This document shows positions 38,057 through 48,900 of a DNA stretch of 64,000 nt, one piece after another. Each line of letters begins with the position of its first letter. The stretch's first letter is position 1. Origin of the DNA: Paludibacter jiangxiensis (GTDB lineage: Bacteria > Bacteroidota > Bacteroidia > Bacteroidales > Paludibacteraceae). The notes under the pieces are model-generated. The model was given only the letters and a program-made list of their open reading frames with translations, ran no database searches and was not told where the DNA came from. Location: contig NZ_BDCR01000001.1 in the NCBI RefSeq assembly GCF_001618385.1, positions 434,001 to 498,000 of the forward strand. The letters are read 5' to 3'. Both the position numbers and the translations under genes were made by a program.

Positions 38057-40243
38057 ATGTCTAAATTACGTTTTGCGGCGTTGCAGGAATTTGCTGCCCG
38101 TACTCCTCTGCATGTGGACATTCCGTCCAAACTTTCCGAATATTATGGAATTAATGTTTTTGACCGAAAGAAAATGCAGGCTTATTTGCCTGAAGAAGCA
38201 TACAAAGCTGTTCGTGAAGCAGTTGAAGACGGCACCCAGATAAACCGAAAAGTAGCCGACCAGATTGCAAACGGCATGTGCCGCTGGGCAAAAGAACGGG
38301 GAGCCACTCACTATACCCACTGGTTTCAGCCTCTTAACGATGCTACCGCCGAAAAACACGAACGTTTGTTTGATTTTGGAGAAAACGGTGAAGTGCTGGA
38401 ACGCTTTTCCGGCAAACTACTCATTCAACAAGAGCCCGATGCCTCCTCATTTCCCAGCGGAGGTATTCGCAATACTTTCGAGGCCCGCGGATATACAGCC
38501 TGGGACGTTTCTTCCCCCGCATTTATAGTTGACGAAACACTTTGCATTCCTACCATTTTCATAGCATACACCGGCGAAGCGCTCGATTACAAAACACCAT
38601 TATTGCGTGCTTTGAGTTCCGTAGACAAAGCAGCAGTCCGCGTTTGTCAGTATTTCGACAAGGAGGTAACAAAGGTAACTGCCAATTTAGGCTGGGAACA
38701 GGAATATTTTCTGATAGACAAAGCGCTGTTCGATGCCCGCCCCGACCTTTGCCTCACAGGGCGAACGTTGATGGGGCATGCTTCTGCCAAAGATCAACAG
38801 CTGGAAGATCACTATTTTGCAGCCATTCCTCCCCGCGTAATGGCGTTCATGAGCGAACTGGAACTGGAGTGTCACAAACTGGGCATTCCGGTAAAAACCC
38901 GCCACAACGAAGTGGCTCCCAACCAATTCGAATGCGCACCAATTTTTGAGGAAGCCAACCTTGCCAACGACCACAATCAGCTGGTAATGGATCTGATGAA
39001 ACACATTGCCCGCAAACATAATTTTGCCGTATTGCTGCACGAGAAACCGTTTGCCGGCGTCAATGGTTCAGGAAAACACAACAACTGGTCACTCTGCACC
39101 GACACCGGGGTCAATCTTTTTAGTCCTGCAAAGAATCCCAAAGGAAACATGCTCTTCCTTACTTATATCGTCAATACGTTGATGGCAGTGCAAAACCACC
39201 AGGACTTGCTTCGCGCTTCGATCATGAGCGCCGAAAATTCACACCGCCTGGGCGCCAACGAAGCACCACCGGCTATTGTCTCTGTCTTTTTAGGGAGCTA
39301 TCTCACCAATATGCTGGACAATCTGGCCGAAAAGGTATCGGATTCCCGCATGTCGCCCGAAGAAAAAACGGCGCTGAAGCTTGGTATCGCGCGCATCCCC
39401 GACATTGTTCTGGACAGTACCGACCGCAACCGTACATCTCCGTTTGCCTTTACCGGCAACCGTTTCGAGTTCAGAGCCGTTGGTTCTTCTGCCAACTGTG
39501 GTGCAGCAATGACGGTACTGAATGCAGTAGTTGCCGATCAACTCAATCGCTTTGCGGATGAAGTTGACGTTCAGATTGCAAAGGGAAAAAACAAGGACGA
39601 GGTTATCTTCCAGATTTTGAAACGAATGATCATCGAAACCCGCCCGATACGTTTTGAAGGCGACGGTTATTCTCCGGAATGGGTAGAAGAAGCTGCCAAA
39701 CGTGGCCTGACCAACATCACATCGGCTCCTGACGCGATAGAGAAATACCTTGACAAAAAGGCCGTGGAGCTTTTCACCAAACAAGGCATCTTGTCGGAAA
39801 CCGAGATACACAGCCGCGTAGAGGTAGAATTTGAAAAGTTCACCAAGAAGATTCAGATCGAAGCCCGCGTTCTGGGAGATTTGGCTATCAACCACATTGT
39901 GCCGACTGCCATTGCCTACCAAAACCGATTGATTGAAAACATCCGGGGATTGAAAGAAGTATTCGACAAAGACGAATTTGAAGCGCTTGCCGCAGACAAC
40001 AAAAGCCTCGTTCGCGAAATCGGAGAACGTGTTGTTGCTATTAAAACAATGGTGCACGAAATGATTGAAGCCCGCAAAGTAGCAAACAACATTGAAGACA
40101 TGCATACCAAAACGTATGAATACAGCACCAAGGTGCGCCCGTATCTCGATCAGATCCGCTACCACATCGACAAACTGGAAGAGGTGGTGGACGATGAAAT
40201 ATGGACTCTGCCCAAATACCGGGAACTTCTTTTTGCAAAATAA
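38057..40243 (+). CDS. glnN: Type III glutamine synthetase
   Basis: A 728-residue enzyme, the length of the GSIII class first described in Bacteroides. It makes glutamine from glutamate and ammonia. The frame opens upstream at 37985, but the ATG at 38057 gives the family N-terminus (MSKLRFAALQEFAARTP). Seen: GWEQEYFLID (Glu metal ligand), ARHNEVAPNQFECAPIFEEANLANDHNQL-type segment, GVNGSGKHNNWS, and NRTSPFAFTGNRFEFRAVG. The C-terminal ~150 residues are helical, as usual in the class. No signal peptide; cytoplasmic dodecamer expected. Confidence 0.96.
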   Translation: MSKLRFAALQEFAARTPLHVDIPSKLSEYYGINVFDRKKMQAYLPEEAYKAVREAVEDGTQINRKVADQIANGMCRWAKERGATHYTHWFQPLNDATAEKHERLFDFGENGEVLERFSGKLLIQQEPDASSFPSGGIRNTFEARGYTAWDVSSPAFIVDETLCIPTIFIAYTGEALDYKTPLLRALSSVDKAAVRVCQYFDKEVTKVTANLGWEQEYFLIDKALFDARPDLCLTGRTLMGHASAKDQQLEDHYFAAIPPRVMAFMSELELECHKLGIPVKTRHNEVAPNQFECAPIFEEANLANDHNQLVMDLMKHIARKHNFAVLLHEKPFAGVNGSGKHNNWSLCTDTGVNLFSPAKNPKGNMLFLTYIVNTLMAVQNHQDLLRASIMSAENSHRLGANEAPPAIVSVFLGSYLTNMLDNLAEKVSDSRMSPEEKTALKLGIARIPDIVLDSTDRNRTSPFAFTGNRFEFRAVGSSANCGAAMTVLNAVVADQLNRFADEVDVQIAKGKNKDEVIFQILKRMIIETRPIRFEGDGYSPEWVEEAAKRGLTNITSAPDAIEKYLDKKAVELFTKQGILSETEIHSRVEVEFEKFTKKIQIEARVLGDLAINHIVPTAIAYQNRLIENIRGLKEVFDKDEFEALAADNKSLVREIGERVVAIKTMVHEMIEARKVANNIEDMHTKTYEYSTKVRPYLDQIRYHIDKLEEVVDDEIWTLPKYRELLFAK

Positions 40244-40252
40244 ACACAACAG

Positions 40253-40281
40253 TTGCCCCGGGTATTCCGGGGCATTTTTTT
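40253..40281 (+). terminator. Terminator of glnN
   Basis: TGCCCCGG pairs with CCGGGGCA (ending at 40274) around GTATT, followed by eight T. It lies just upstream of the next ATG at 40288, so the hydrolase may be expressed by read-through. Confidence 0.85.
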
Positions 40282-40287
40282 TACTTT

Positions 40288-41100
40288 ATGAAACCATTTT
40301 CATTTTGCCTCATCGTCTTTTTGTGCGTACTAACGCCATCTATCTCGGCACAAATCAATTACGGCAATAATCCAGCCGCAGGCAAATACCTAACCACGAG
40401 AGGCATCAAACTCTATTACGAGACCTATGGCAGAGGCGAACCTCTCCTGATGATTCACGGCAACGGAGGATCTATTTCCGGCTTTTCAAATCAGATTCCA
40501 TTTTTCGCCCAAAAGTACAAGGTGATTGCAGTTGATAGCCGTGCACAGGGAAAATCTGCAGACGCATGCGATTCTCTCAGTTTTGAGATGATGGCCGATG
40601 ATTTCAATGCCCTACTCGACTCCATGCATATTTCGTCCTGCCGTGTGTTGGGCTGGAGCGACGGAGGCATTAATGCTCTTTTAATGGCAATCCGGCATCC
40701 CCAAAAAGTAAAAATGTTAGCTTCGACCGGCGCCAACCTGATTCCGGACTCTACCGTTTTTGTCCCTCATGCCTATCGGGAATGGATGAATGATTATTTG
40801 CGTTCAGGCAAAGAAACCCAAACTCCCAAACTGAAGAATCAACGCAAGCTGATGGCGCTCGACCTCTTCCAACCGCATATTACAACGGCACAATTGCAAA
40901 CCATTAAATGTCCATCACTAATTATCGGAGGAGATCACGACCTTATTGTACCATCACACACTCTGGAGATAGCGAATGCCATTCCCGGGGCTTTCTGCTG
41001 GATTATTCCAGATAGCGGTCATGCTACGCTTATTCAACACAAAAAGCAATTTAACGAAGTGGTCAATGCTTTTTTCAACAGGCAGATACACGGCAAATGA
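40288..41100 (+). CDS. Exported alpha/beta hydrolase
   Basis: A 270-residue protein. The frame extends upstream into glnN, but the ATG at 40288 begins a clear signal peptide (MKPFSFCLIVFLCVLTPSISA) and is preferred. The mature enzyme has the hydrolase fold: LLMIHGNGGS oxyanion loop, nucleophile elbow GWSDGG, acid in IIGGDHDLI, and the catalytic His in DSGHATLI. It probably acts on a small ester or amide in the periplasm; the substrate is unknown. It starts seven bases after the glnN terminator. Confidence 0.85.
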   Translation: MKPFSFCLIVFLCVLTPSISAQINYGNNPAAGKYLTTRGIKLYYETYGRGEPLLMIHGNGGSISGFSNQIPFFAQKYKVIAVDSRAQGKSADACDSLSFEMMADDFNALLDSMHISSCRVLGWSDGGINALLMAIRHPQKVKMLASTGANLIPDSTVFVPHAYREWMNDYLRSGKETQTPKLKNQRKLMALDLFQPHITTAQLQTIKCPSLIIGGDHDLIVPSHTLEIANAIPGAFCWIIPDSGHATLIQHKKQFNEVVNAFFNRQIHGK

Positions 41101-41128
41101 CAAACAGACCAGATTTTCGCCAAAAAAG

Positions 41129-41159
41129 TTGTCGGTTATCATTTTTTATTGTTCCTTTG
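41129..41159 (+). promoter_or_regulatory. Promoter of the trp leader / trpB2
   Basis: TTG (41129-41131), 20 bases, then TTCCTTTG (41152-41159), one mismatch from TAnnTTTG. Transcription would start near 41166, just before the leader peptide. Confidence 0.65.
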
Positions 41160-41176
41160 TATCAAAATAAAAGAGA

Positions 41177-41221
41177 ATGAATTTCACAACAAAAAATAGC
41201 TGGTGGCGCTTCCGTTTCTGA
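41177..41221 (+). CDS. Trp leader peptide (14 residues, tandem Trp)
   Basis: ATG at 41177, 14 codons, TGA at 41219-41221; the product is MNFTTKNSWWRFRF. The two adjacent TGG codons (41201-41206), followed 55 bases later by an intrinsic terminator and then by a TrpB gene, form the layout of a transcription attenuator. When charged tRNA-Trp is scarce the ribosome should stall at the Trp pair and keep the terminator from forming. A Bacteroidota trp leader RNA (Rfam Bacteroid-trp) is known; I could not test membership. Confidence 0.75.
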   Translation: MNFTTKNSWWRFRF

Positions 41222-41260
41222 TTCAACAATGGGAAATGCGACTCACCGTTTGCAACACAC

Positions 41261-41293
41261 AACCGCAGGAACCCATACCTGCGGTTTTTTTTT
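41261..41293 (+). terminator. Attenuator terminator upstream of trpB2
   Basis: AACCGCAGG (41261-41269) pairs perfectly with CCTGCGGTT (41278-41286), followed by a nine-base T run. It lies 162 bases before the trpB2 ATG. I could not find a convincing antiterminator partner; TGCG at 41237-41240 could pair with CGCA in the 5' arm, but only weakly. Confidence 0.85.
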
Positions 41294-41380
41294 GCCATAT
41301 CATGAGATTATAGACGATTATTAAAAAACAAATTATATACAGATGAACCGAACGTGTTGCTTTACAATGCTCAAGAACTC

Positions 41381-41394
41381 CCGATAGCTATCGG
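41381..41394. repeat. Perfect 14-base palindrome
   Basis: CCGATAGCTATCGG is fully self-complementary and lies between the attenuator and trpB2. Its role is unknown; it may be one copy of a genome-wide palindrome. Confidence 0.6.
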
Positions 41395-41454
41395 AAAATA
41401 ATTTCTGCAACACACAGTTTCATTCAGCCTTAAAACAATAAAAATCATTATAGT

Positions 41455-42816
41455 ATGAAAACGACAAAAAAAATTCAATTACCGGAAAGCGAAATGCCGA
41501 AGGCTTGGTATAACATCATCGCCGACATGAAAAACCAACCGCTTCCGATGTTAAATCCGGGCACGAAACAACCTCTTAAACCGGAAGAAATGGAAGGTCT
41601 TTTTGCCAAAGGACTGGTTGAACAGGAATTCTCGAAAGAACGCTACATCGAAATTCCGGATGAAGTATGGCAACTTTACAAAATCTACCGCCCTTCACCA
41701 TTAGTTCGTGCTTCAGGACTCGAAAAAGCATTGGACACTCCGGCAAAAATCTATTTCAAGAATGAAAGTGTAAGTCCGGTTGGCTCTCACAAACTAAATT
41801 CTGCCATTCCACAGGCATATTACAACAAAATACAGGGAATCAAGCACATCACTACCGAAACAGGTGCTGGTCAATGGGGAAGCGCTATGAGTATCGCCTG
41901 TAAGCATTTCGGACTCGATCTTCAGGTTTACATGGTAAAAGTCAGCTATGACCAAAAACCTTACCGTAAATTTGTGATGCAGACATATGGTGCCGAAGTA
42001 ATTCCATCACCAAGTACACGCACAGCTGCCGGCCGCTCTTATCTGGAAAAACATCCTAACAGCCCGGGCAGCCTTGGTGTTGCTATTTCGGAAGCCGTAG
42101 AAGCTGCCGTTACTCACCCCGACACACGTTACACATTGGGTAGTGTATTGAATCACGTCATTCTTCACCAGACCATCATCGGACTTGAAGCCGAAAAACA
42201 GATGGAAATGGCAGGCGATTATCCCGATGTAGTAATCGGATGCTTCGGTGGGGGTTCCAACTTTTCCGGAATTACCTTCCCGTTCCTCCGCCACAATCTT
42301 GTTGATGGAAAAACAACCCGTTTTATCGCAGCAGAACCGGCTTCGTGCCCGAAACTGACACGCGGTAAATTCGAATACGATTTTGGCGACACAATCGGAA
42401 TGACACCGCTGATCCCAATGTTTACCCTCGGTCATGATTTCGAGCCGGCGGCTATTCATGCCGGAGGATTACGCTACCACGGCGCAGGTTCTATTGTAAG
42501 TCAATTACTTAAAGACGGCTTAATCGAAGCTCAGGCTGTCAAACAACTCGACACCTTTGATGCAGGAGTTCTGTTTGCCCGTTCGGAAGGTATTATTCCG
42601 GCACCGGAATCGACTCACGCCATTGCGGTAGCTATTCGCGAAGCGTTGAAGGCAAAGGAAGAAGGCAAAGAAAAAACAATTCTTTTCAACCTTTCAGGCC
42701 ACGGATTGATAGACATGGCTGCATACGACAATTACTTTGCAGGAAAGCTCACCAACTTTGAAGTTCCCGATGCAAGCATTGAGGACAACATTGCCAAACT
42801 TGAAAAACTGGCCTGA
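41455..42816 (+). CDS. trpB: Tryptophan synthase beta chain, TrpB2 type
   Basis: A 453-residue PLP enzyme that condenses indole and serine to tryptophan. The length, the long N-terminus and EMPKAWYNIIAD place it in the TrpB2 group (about 450 residues) rather than TrpB1 (about 400). The PLP lysine is Lys113 in GSHKLNSA; the phosphate-binding loop is GCFGGGSNFSG; TETGAGQWG and LSGHGLIDMAAYD are also seen. TrpB2 enzymes often work without TrpA, using free indole. The upstream Trp-Trp leader supports control by tryptophan. No other trp gene is adjacent. Confidence 0.93.
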   Translation: MKTTKKIQLPESEMPKAWYNIIADMKNQPLPMLNPGTKQPLKPEEMEGLFAKGLVEQEFSKERYIEIPDEVWQLYKIYRPSPLVRASGLEKALDTPAKIYFKNESVSPVGSHKLNSAIPQAYYNKIQGIKHITTETGAGQWGSAMSIACKHFGLDLQVYMVKVSYDQKPYRKFVMQTYGAEVIPSPSTRTAAGRSYLEKHPNSPGSLGVAISEAVEAAVTHPDTRYTLGSVLNHVILHQTIIGLEAEKQMEMAGDYPDVVIGCFGGGSNFSGITFPFLRHNLVDGKTTRFIAAEPASCPKLTRGKFEYDFGDTIGMTPLIPMFTLGHDFEPAAIHAGGLRYHGAGSIVSQLLKDGLIEAQAVKQLDTFDAGVLFARSEGIIPAPESTHAIAVAIREALKAKEEGKEKTILFNLSGHGLIDMAAYDNYFAGKLTNFEVPDASIEDNIAKLEKLA

Positions 42817-42842
42817 CAAATAAGGCGCGAAAAAGCTTACTA

Positions 42843-42881
42843 AAAACAGGTAGTCTGCCGAACGGTGGGCTACCTGTTTTG
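42843..42881 (+). terminator. Terminator of trpB2
   Basis: AAAACAGGTAG (42843-42853) pairs with CTACCTGTTTT (42870-42880), 27 bases past the stop. Confidence 0.85.
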
Positions 42882-42950
42882 CTTTGTTCCTGCGTGATAG
42901 CCAAACACTGGTTATACAGACTACCACATCGGTAATTTTAATAAAATAAT

Positions 42951-42958
42951 TACCTTTG
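42951..42958 (+). promoter_or_regulatory. Candidate -7 box of the macroglobulin gene
   Basis: TACCTTTG, an exact TAnnTTTG, 24 bases upstream of the ATG at 42983. No TTG partner is seen. Confidence 0.5.
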
Positions 42959-42982
42959 TTCAACATAAATAATCAGGCCATT

Positions 42983-45900
42983 ATGAAACACCTTCGTTTT
43001 TCCTTCATCCTGATCGGATGTTTCGCCTTTTTGTCTGCCACGGCAAATGCGTTCAACTACACCAAACAATGGGAAAGAATAGCCGCATTTGAGTCTAAAA
43101 GCCGCCCGCAATCGGCATTGCAAGCTGTCGATTCGTTGATGAATGCTGCCAAAACCGAGAAAAACAGTCCGCAATTTCTCAAAGGCTGGCTTTATCGGTT
43201 CCGTTTCCTGATAGAAAAGGATCGCGACAGCTTTATTTCTGAAATTGGTGCCATGGAAAAATACACCGCAACCGACAAGAATCCCGTCGAAAAGGCAGTA
43301 CTTCACAGTCTGTTGGCAAAACTCTACGAACAATATTACCAGCAACACAGATATACCATCAACCAGAGAACGAAACTAACAGCAGAAATCCCGACCAATA
43401 TCAAAGAATGGAGCGCTAACATCTTTGCCGACACCATCGTTTATCATGTAAAAGCATCACTGGCAAATGCAACTCTTTTACAATCCACAAACGCTCTCCG
43501 CTACGAAGCCATAATGGAAACAGGAGCAGACAGCCGCACGTTACAGCCCACGCTTTTTGACTTTCTGTGTGCCCGTTCAATCGAGACACTTTCCGCTTTT
43601 ACAGGCAGCCATTTAATTGATAACCAAGCATTAAACGACCACAAATTATTTGAACCGGCAACAACATTCATTCTCCAGACAGACACCGGCAGCACTTACA
43701 AAGGAAAAATACTCAGCATCTACCGACAATGGCTTGCTTTCCGGTTAAAGGCCAACAATAAAGCAGCATTAATTTACACGGATCTCGAACGACTAAACTA
43801 CATTTACCGGAATGCAACTTTAGCCCGAAAAGACGACTTATATCTCAATGCCTTACAACAATTGCGACAGGAGTATTCCACCTCAGAAAGCGTCGTCGAA
43901 GTAATGGCTGCCATCGCTAACCATTATCTTCAGCATGACGAATATGACAAGGAAAGAGTCAACGAGACTGCTCGTTTTCTGGACTACAAAAAACGTGCTT
44001 TCGACATCTCTGCAGAGGGCATACAACGCTTCCCGAAGTACAAGCGCATCAACTTACTAAAAGCCATTCAACAGCAAATTACGGAACGAACGATAAAAGC
44101 AGAAAATCCGGAAGTGATCGCTTCGAAAAGTCCCCTGAAAATAAAGCTTTCTTCGGCGAACGTATCACAAATTGAGATACGTCTGTACAGAATAGACGTC
44201 GATGCCGTGGACTATTACAAGAATCAGCAACGGGCATACAGGAATCAAATCTCCAAGGGCGCTGTTTTAACAGAAACAAAAAAGATAACCCTCAAACAAT
44301 CGCCCTTTTTTCGGGAAACAGACACGACAATTGTCGTCAAAACTCCACCTTATGGCATCTATGAATACTGTGTATCTGAACCGGGCACCACAAATCAGGA
44401 TAAGCAGGTCTGCGGAAACTTGTCGGTATCGGATCTGGCATATTTTACCCGCACAAAACAGGAGGGAAAGATCGATCTGTATGTTGTAGACAGAGTTTCG
44501 GGACATCCTCTAAAAGAGGTATCTATAAAGACATTCACACAAAACGGATATGGAGAAAAAACACAATTCTCACAAACCGGCACGTTTCTATCAGACTCAA
44601 ACGGCCATTGTGAATTCCCTTCGCCCGAACGGTACGGAACCTTTATCCAATTAGTCAATGCTAACGACAAATATTTTCCGGTTAACAGCGCCTCATCCTA
44701 TTTTTATGCCGGGCACCTGCAAGAGAACAAAGAACCACGTATTTCCCTTTTCACTGACCGGGCAATTTACCGTCCGGGGCAGACGGTTTACTTCAAAGGA
44801 ATAGTTTGGCTTGCCACCCAGGATTCGTCGCAGGTAATAGCTGATAAAAATTACAACATCACTCTTCGCGATGCCAACCGGCAGGAAGTAAGCACACAAG
44901 CTGTCAAAACAAACGATTTCGGTTCTTTCGCCGACAGTTTTACGCTACCGAAAGGCCGATTGAATGGAAATTTTTCTATTAACATAGAAAACAAAGCCTC
45001 CATTTCGTTTTCCGTCGAGGAGTACAAACGTCCTACTTTCGAAATCAAATTTGACACCATCAAAGGAACACCGGCTTTTGGAGACAAAGTAACCATCAGA
45101 GGGAATGTCAGAAGCTATGCCGATTTCCCGATCGAGAAGGCGACCATCAAATATCGGGTTGTTCGCCGCCCTCACTGGTTAATGCGCTGGCAGGGAATGC
45201 AGGATCAGGAAATACTAAACGGAGAACTCAAAAGTGACAACAAAGGCCAATTTGACATCTCGTTTATTCCGCAGAAACAAGATGAAACTCCGGCAGGATA
45301 CAAACAATATTACACCTACTTTGTCTCCGCAGACGTTACCGACACTAACGGGGAAACTCAAAAAAATGAAATGTCATTTTCGGTAGGTGACATCTCCATG
45401 TACCTCACCGCTGACACGAAGGACATCGTCGACAAAACCAAACCTTTTGATATTGGGATAGCGGCTTTTAATCTGAATGACGCTCCTGTCAAAACAACAG
45501 TTTCGTACACATTGTCGCGGCTGAAACCCGACACTGAATATGCAGAAAAAGCGCACAACGAGGATCTTACAAATATTGAACAGCAACTCTTAAGCAGCAA
45601 TCTCGACACGGGGAATGAGAAGAAAATCAGCATTGCTCATCCCGAAAAGTGGGAATCCGGCAAATATCTTATTAAACTATCGGCAAAGGACGAGCAAGGA
45701 CGTCTGACTGAAGCCACAAAAACCTTTGTACTTTATTCTCCCGACGACAAAAAACCGCCCGTAAAAAGCTACTGCTGGGTTCAGGAATTAAAAACAAGCT
45801 GTACCCCCGGCGAAACTGCCGATATTCTTTTTGGGACATCGGCTCCCGATGCCAGAGTGCTGTACGAATTGATGGATGGAAACAAAGTCCTGGAAAGCAA

Positions 45901-48900
45901 ATGGATGACATTTGACAATGAAATGCGGCATTTACAAATTCCATTCAAAAAAGAATACGAAGGAGGAATAACAATGATAATTTCATTGATCAGAGATGAA
46001 AAAAATTTCTCCGAAATAATTCCCATACGCAGAGCGCAACGCAACACAAAGTTGAAACCTAAATTTTCCATCTTTCGCAGCAAATTAACACCAAACTCAC
46101 TGGAAGAATGGCGCATTACCATTCCCGAATTGCAAAAGAACAAAAAACAGGCAGAAAGCATGGTCACCATGTTCGATGCTTCTCTCGACGCATTTGCTTC
46201 GCACAACTGGTATTTCAATCCCACACACATAAATTATCTAAGACAGGTGCCCTATTGGAACTCTACAATGGGCAACTTAATCAATAACAACACTTCGTAT
46301 TACATAGGCAAAGACCTTGAGTCTCCCGGGGTCTGGATGGATCATTTTGATAATATTCTGATAAGCTTATTTCATGGATATCCGGCTACTATCAAAACCA
46401 TGAGAAGAGGTCGAATTATTGAACGTGTAAGTTTTGTAGCTCCAAAAGTAACCACCGACACGACGATGGTCACCAAAGATTTTGGCAAGCAAACCGTCTT
46501 AATGGAACCAGTGGCTGAAGCCGGAAATTTGCAGAAAAATATAGCTGTTTTAGGCTATGCCACTACAAAACAAACCAACCAATCAGCCAAGCAACAACCT
46601 GTCCAACCCCGAAAAAACTTTGCCGAGACGGCTTTCTTCTATCCGCAACTGCGAACAGATGAGAACGGTGAGGTATCGTTCTCCTTCACGGTTCCCGAGT
46701 CGCTCACACGCTGGAATGTGATGGGACTGGCGCACACCAAAGATCTCTATTTCGGGCAATGGTCGGCACAGGCCGTGACTCAAAAACAGTTTATGGTGCA
46801 ACCCAATATGCCCCGTTTTGTCCGCGAAAGCGATACCCTGACCATCACAGCCAAACTGGTGAATCTTTCGGACAAAAAACAGGCTGGTAACGCCCGCATA
46901 GAACTTACCGACCCCGAGACCAACCAGACGCTTCCGGTAGCAGAAGCCAACCACACTTTTGTTGCCGAACAGAATGGTACCACCACGCTTGCCTGGAAGA
47001 TTGCCGGTTTTGCTGGCAAACAAATGCTTATCTGCAAAGTGACGGCTTCTACCGACGAATTCAGCGACGGCGAAGAGCACTATTTACCTGTTCTGCCCGA
47101 CAAATTGCGGGTAACCGAAACCTTCCCATTCCGTGTCAGAACGAAACAAACCAAAGAGTTTACTTTTGAACGCCTGAAAACGGAATCAGCAAAAGTAAAC
47201 AGCAAAAGCCTGACGCTCGAAATGACGGCCAATCCGACATGGTATGCCCTGCAGGCGCTTCCGGCACTGACCCTACCCGAAAACGACTGTTCGGTTTGCT
47301 GGTTTTCTACCTACTACGCCAATACATTAGCTGCCGCGATCGTAAAATCCGACCCAAAAATTGCCGATACTTTCCGGCAATGGCAACAATCGGGCAACGC
47401 CCTGCAATCGAATCTTGAAAAAGACGAGGAGCTGAAAAACCTTCTATTGACAGAAACTCCGTGGGTATTGGAAGCCAAAAGCGAATCGGCTCAAAAGCAA
47501 CGGATCGCGGAGCTTTTCGATACAAACCGTCAGGCCGACAACCGTCGTCTGGCTATGGAGAAGTTAAGTGCGCTGCAATTGAGCAACGGCGCATTCACAT
47601 GGTTCAAAGGAATGAACGAAGACCGTTTTCTGACGCAATACATTCTCGAAGGAATGGCGCGCCTCACCCGCATGGGTGCCGAAAGCTATTCGAACAAAGA
47701 GCAGGAAATGATCCGAAAAGCGTTGCGCTATACAGATCAAAACATGGCACACGATTTTGACGACATGAAGCGATACAACAAAGAGTGGAAAAAACGCAAA
47801 TGGCTTTCGCCCGATCAGATCTACTATTTCTACATGCGAAGCTCTTACCGCGATATTGCTACCGACAAAGAAGCCATGGAAGCTGTTGACTTCTTTAAAA
47901 AACTGTTGGCCGCCAACTGGACTGACTGCACTCTTTCCGGCAAGGCATTGATAGCGATCACCGCACAACGATACGGTGACAAAAAACTGGCTGCAGAGAT
48001 TGTGAAATCGCTGGAAGAAAATGCCACCACAACGGACGAAAAAGGAATGTTCTGGCAAAACAACCGGAGCGGACTTTGGTGGCACGAATCGGACATTGCC
48101 ACACAGACAGCTATCATCGAAGCCTTATCCGAAATCAACAACAACGAGCAGCAAACCGACGACATGAGGTTTTGGCTCTTGTCGCAAAAGCAAACCGAAC
48201 GCTGGCACTCGCCCATCGCCACCGCCGACGCGGTGTATGCTCTACTAATGAACGGTTCGAACTGGTTGTCGGGCAAAAACGATGTGCAGGTGAAGCTAGG
48301 AAAACAAGTTGTAACCAGCAATACCAAAGAAGCCGGAACCGGTTACTTCAAAAGTACTTTTACCGGCAACGAAATTAAACCAGCAATGGCCGAAATATCG
48401 GTAAAAAATAACGAAACACATCCGGCATGGGGCGCTCTCTACTGGCAATACGAAACCTCGCTCAACAACGTAACGGCACAAAAAGGCGTTCAATTGAATG
48501 TGGACAAGAAGCTCTACATCGAACAGGTATCGCCAACCGGCCCGGTGCTGACACCTGTTTCCAATGGTTCGGCCCTGAAAGTCGGCGACAAAGTGACGGT
48601 ACGCCTTGTTGTCACTACCGATCGCGACATGGAGTACGTTGCCCTTACCGACCAGCGGGCTGCCTGTCTCGAACCGACAGAACAGCTTTCGGGTTGCCGA
48701 TGGAAAGAACGGGTATGCTACTACCAAAGCACCAAAGATGCCTCCACGCAATTCTTTTTCTCGTTCCTGCCGAAAGGCACCTATGTATTCGAATATTCCA
48801 CCTGGATAACACGGGGCGGAACCTACAGCAACGGTATTGCAACCATCCAGTGCCAGTACGCTCCCGAATTTTCGGCACATTCGGCAAGTCAAACAATAAC

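Noticed and set aside
39290-40249. 319-codon minus-strand frame in glnN
   Set aside because: Antisense to a well-supported glutamine synthetase; composition is only its mirror.
42956-42982. TTG start of the macroglobulin gene
   Set aside because: It overlaps the -7 box and lengthens the signal peptide; the ATG at 42983 is better.
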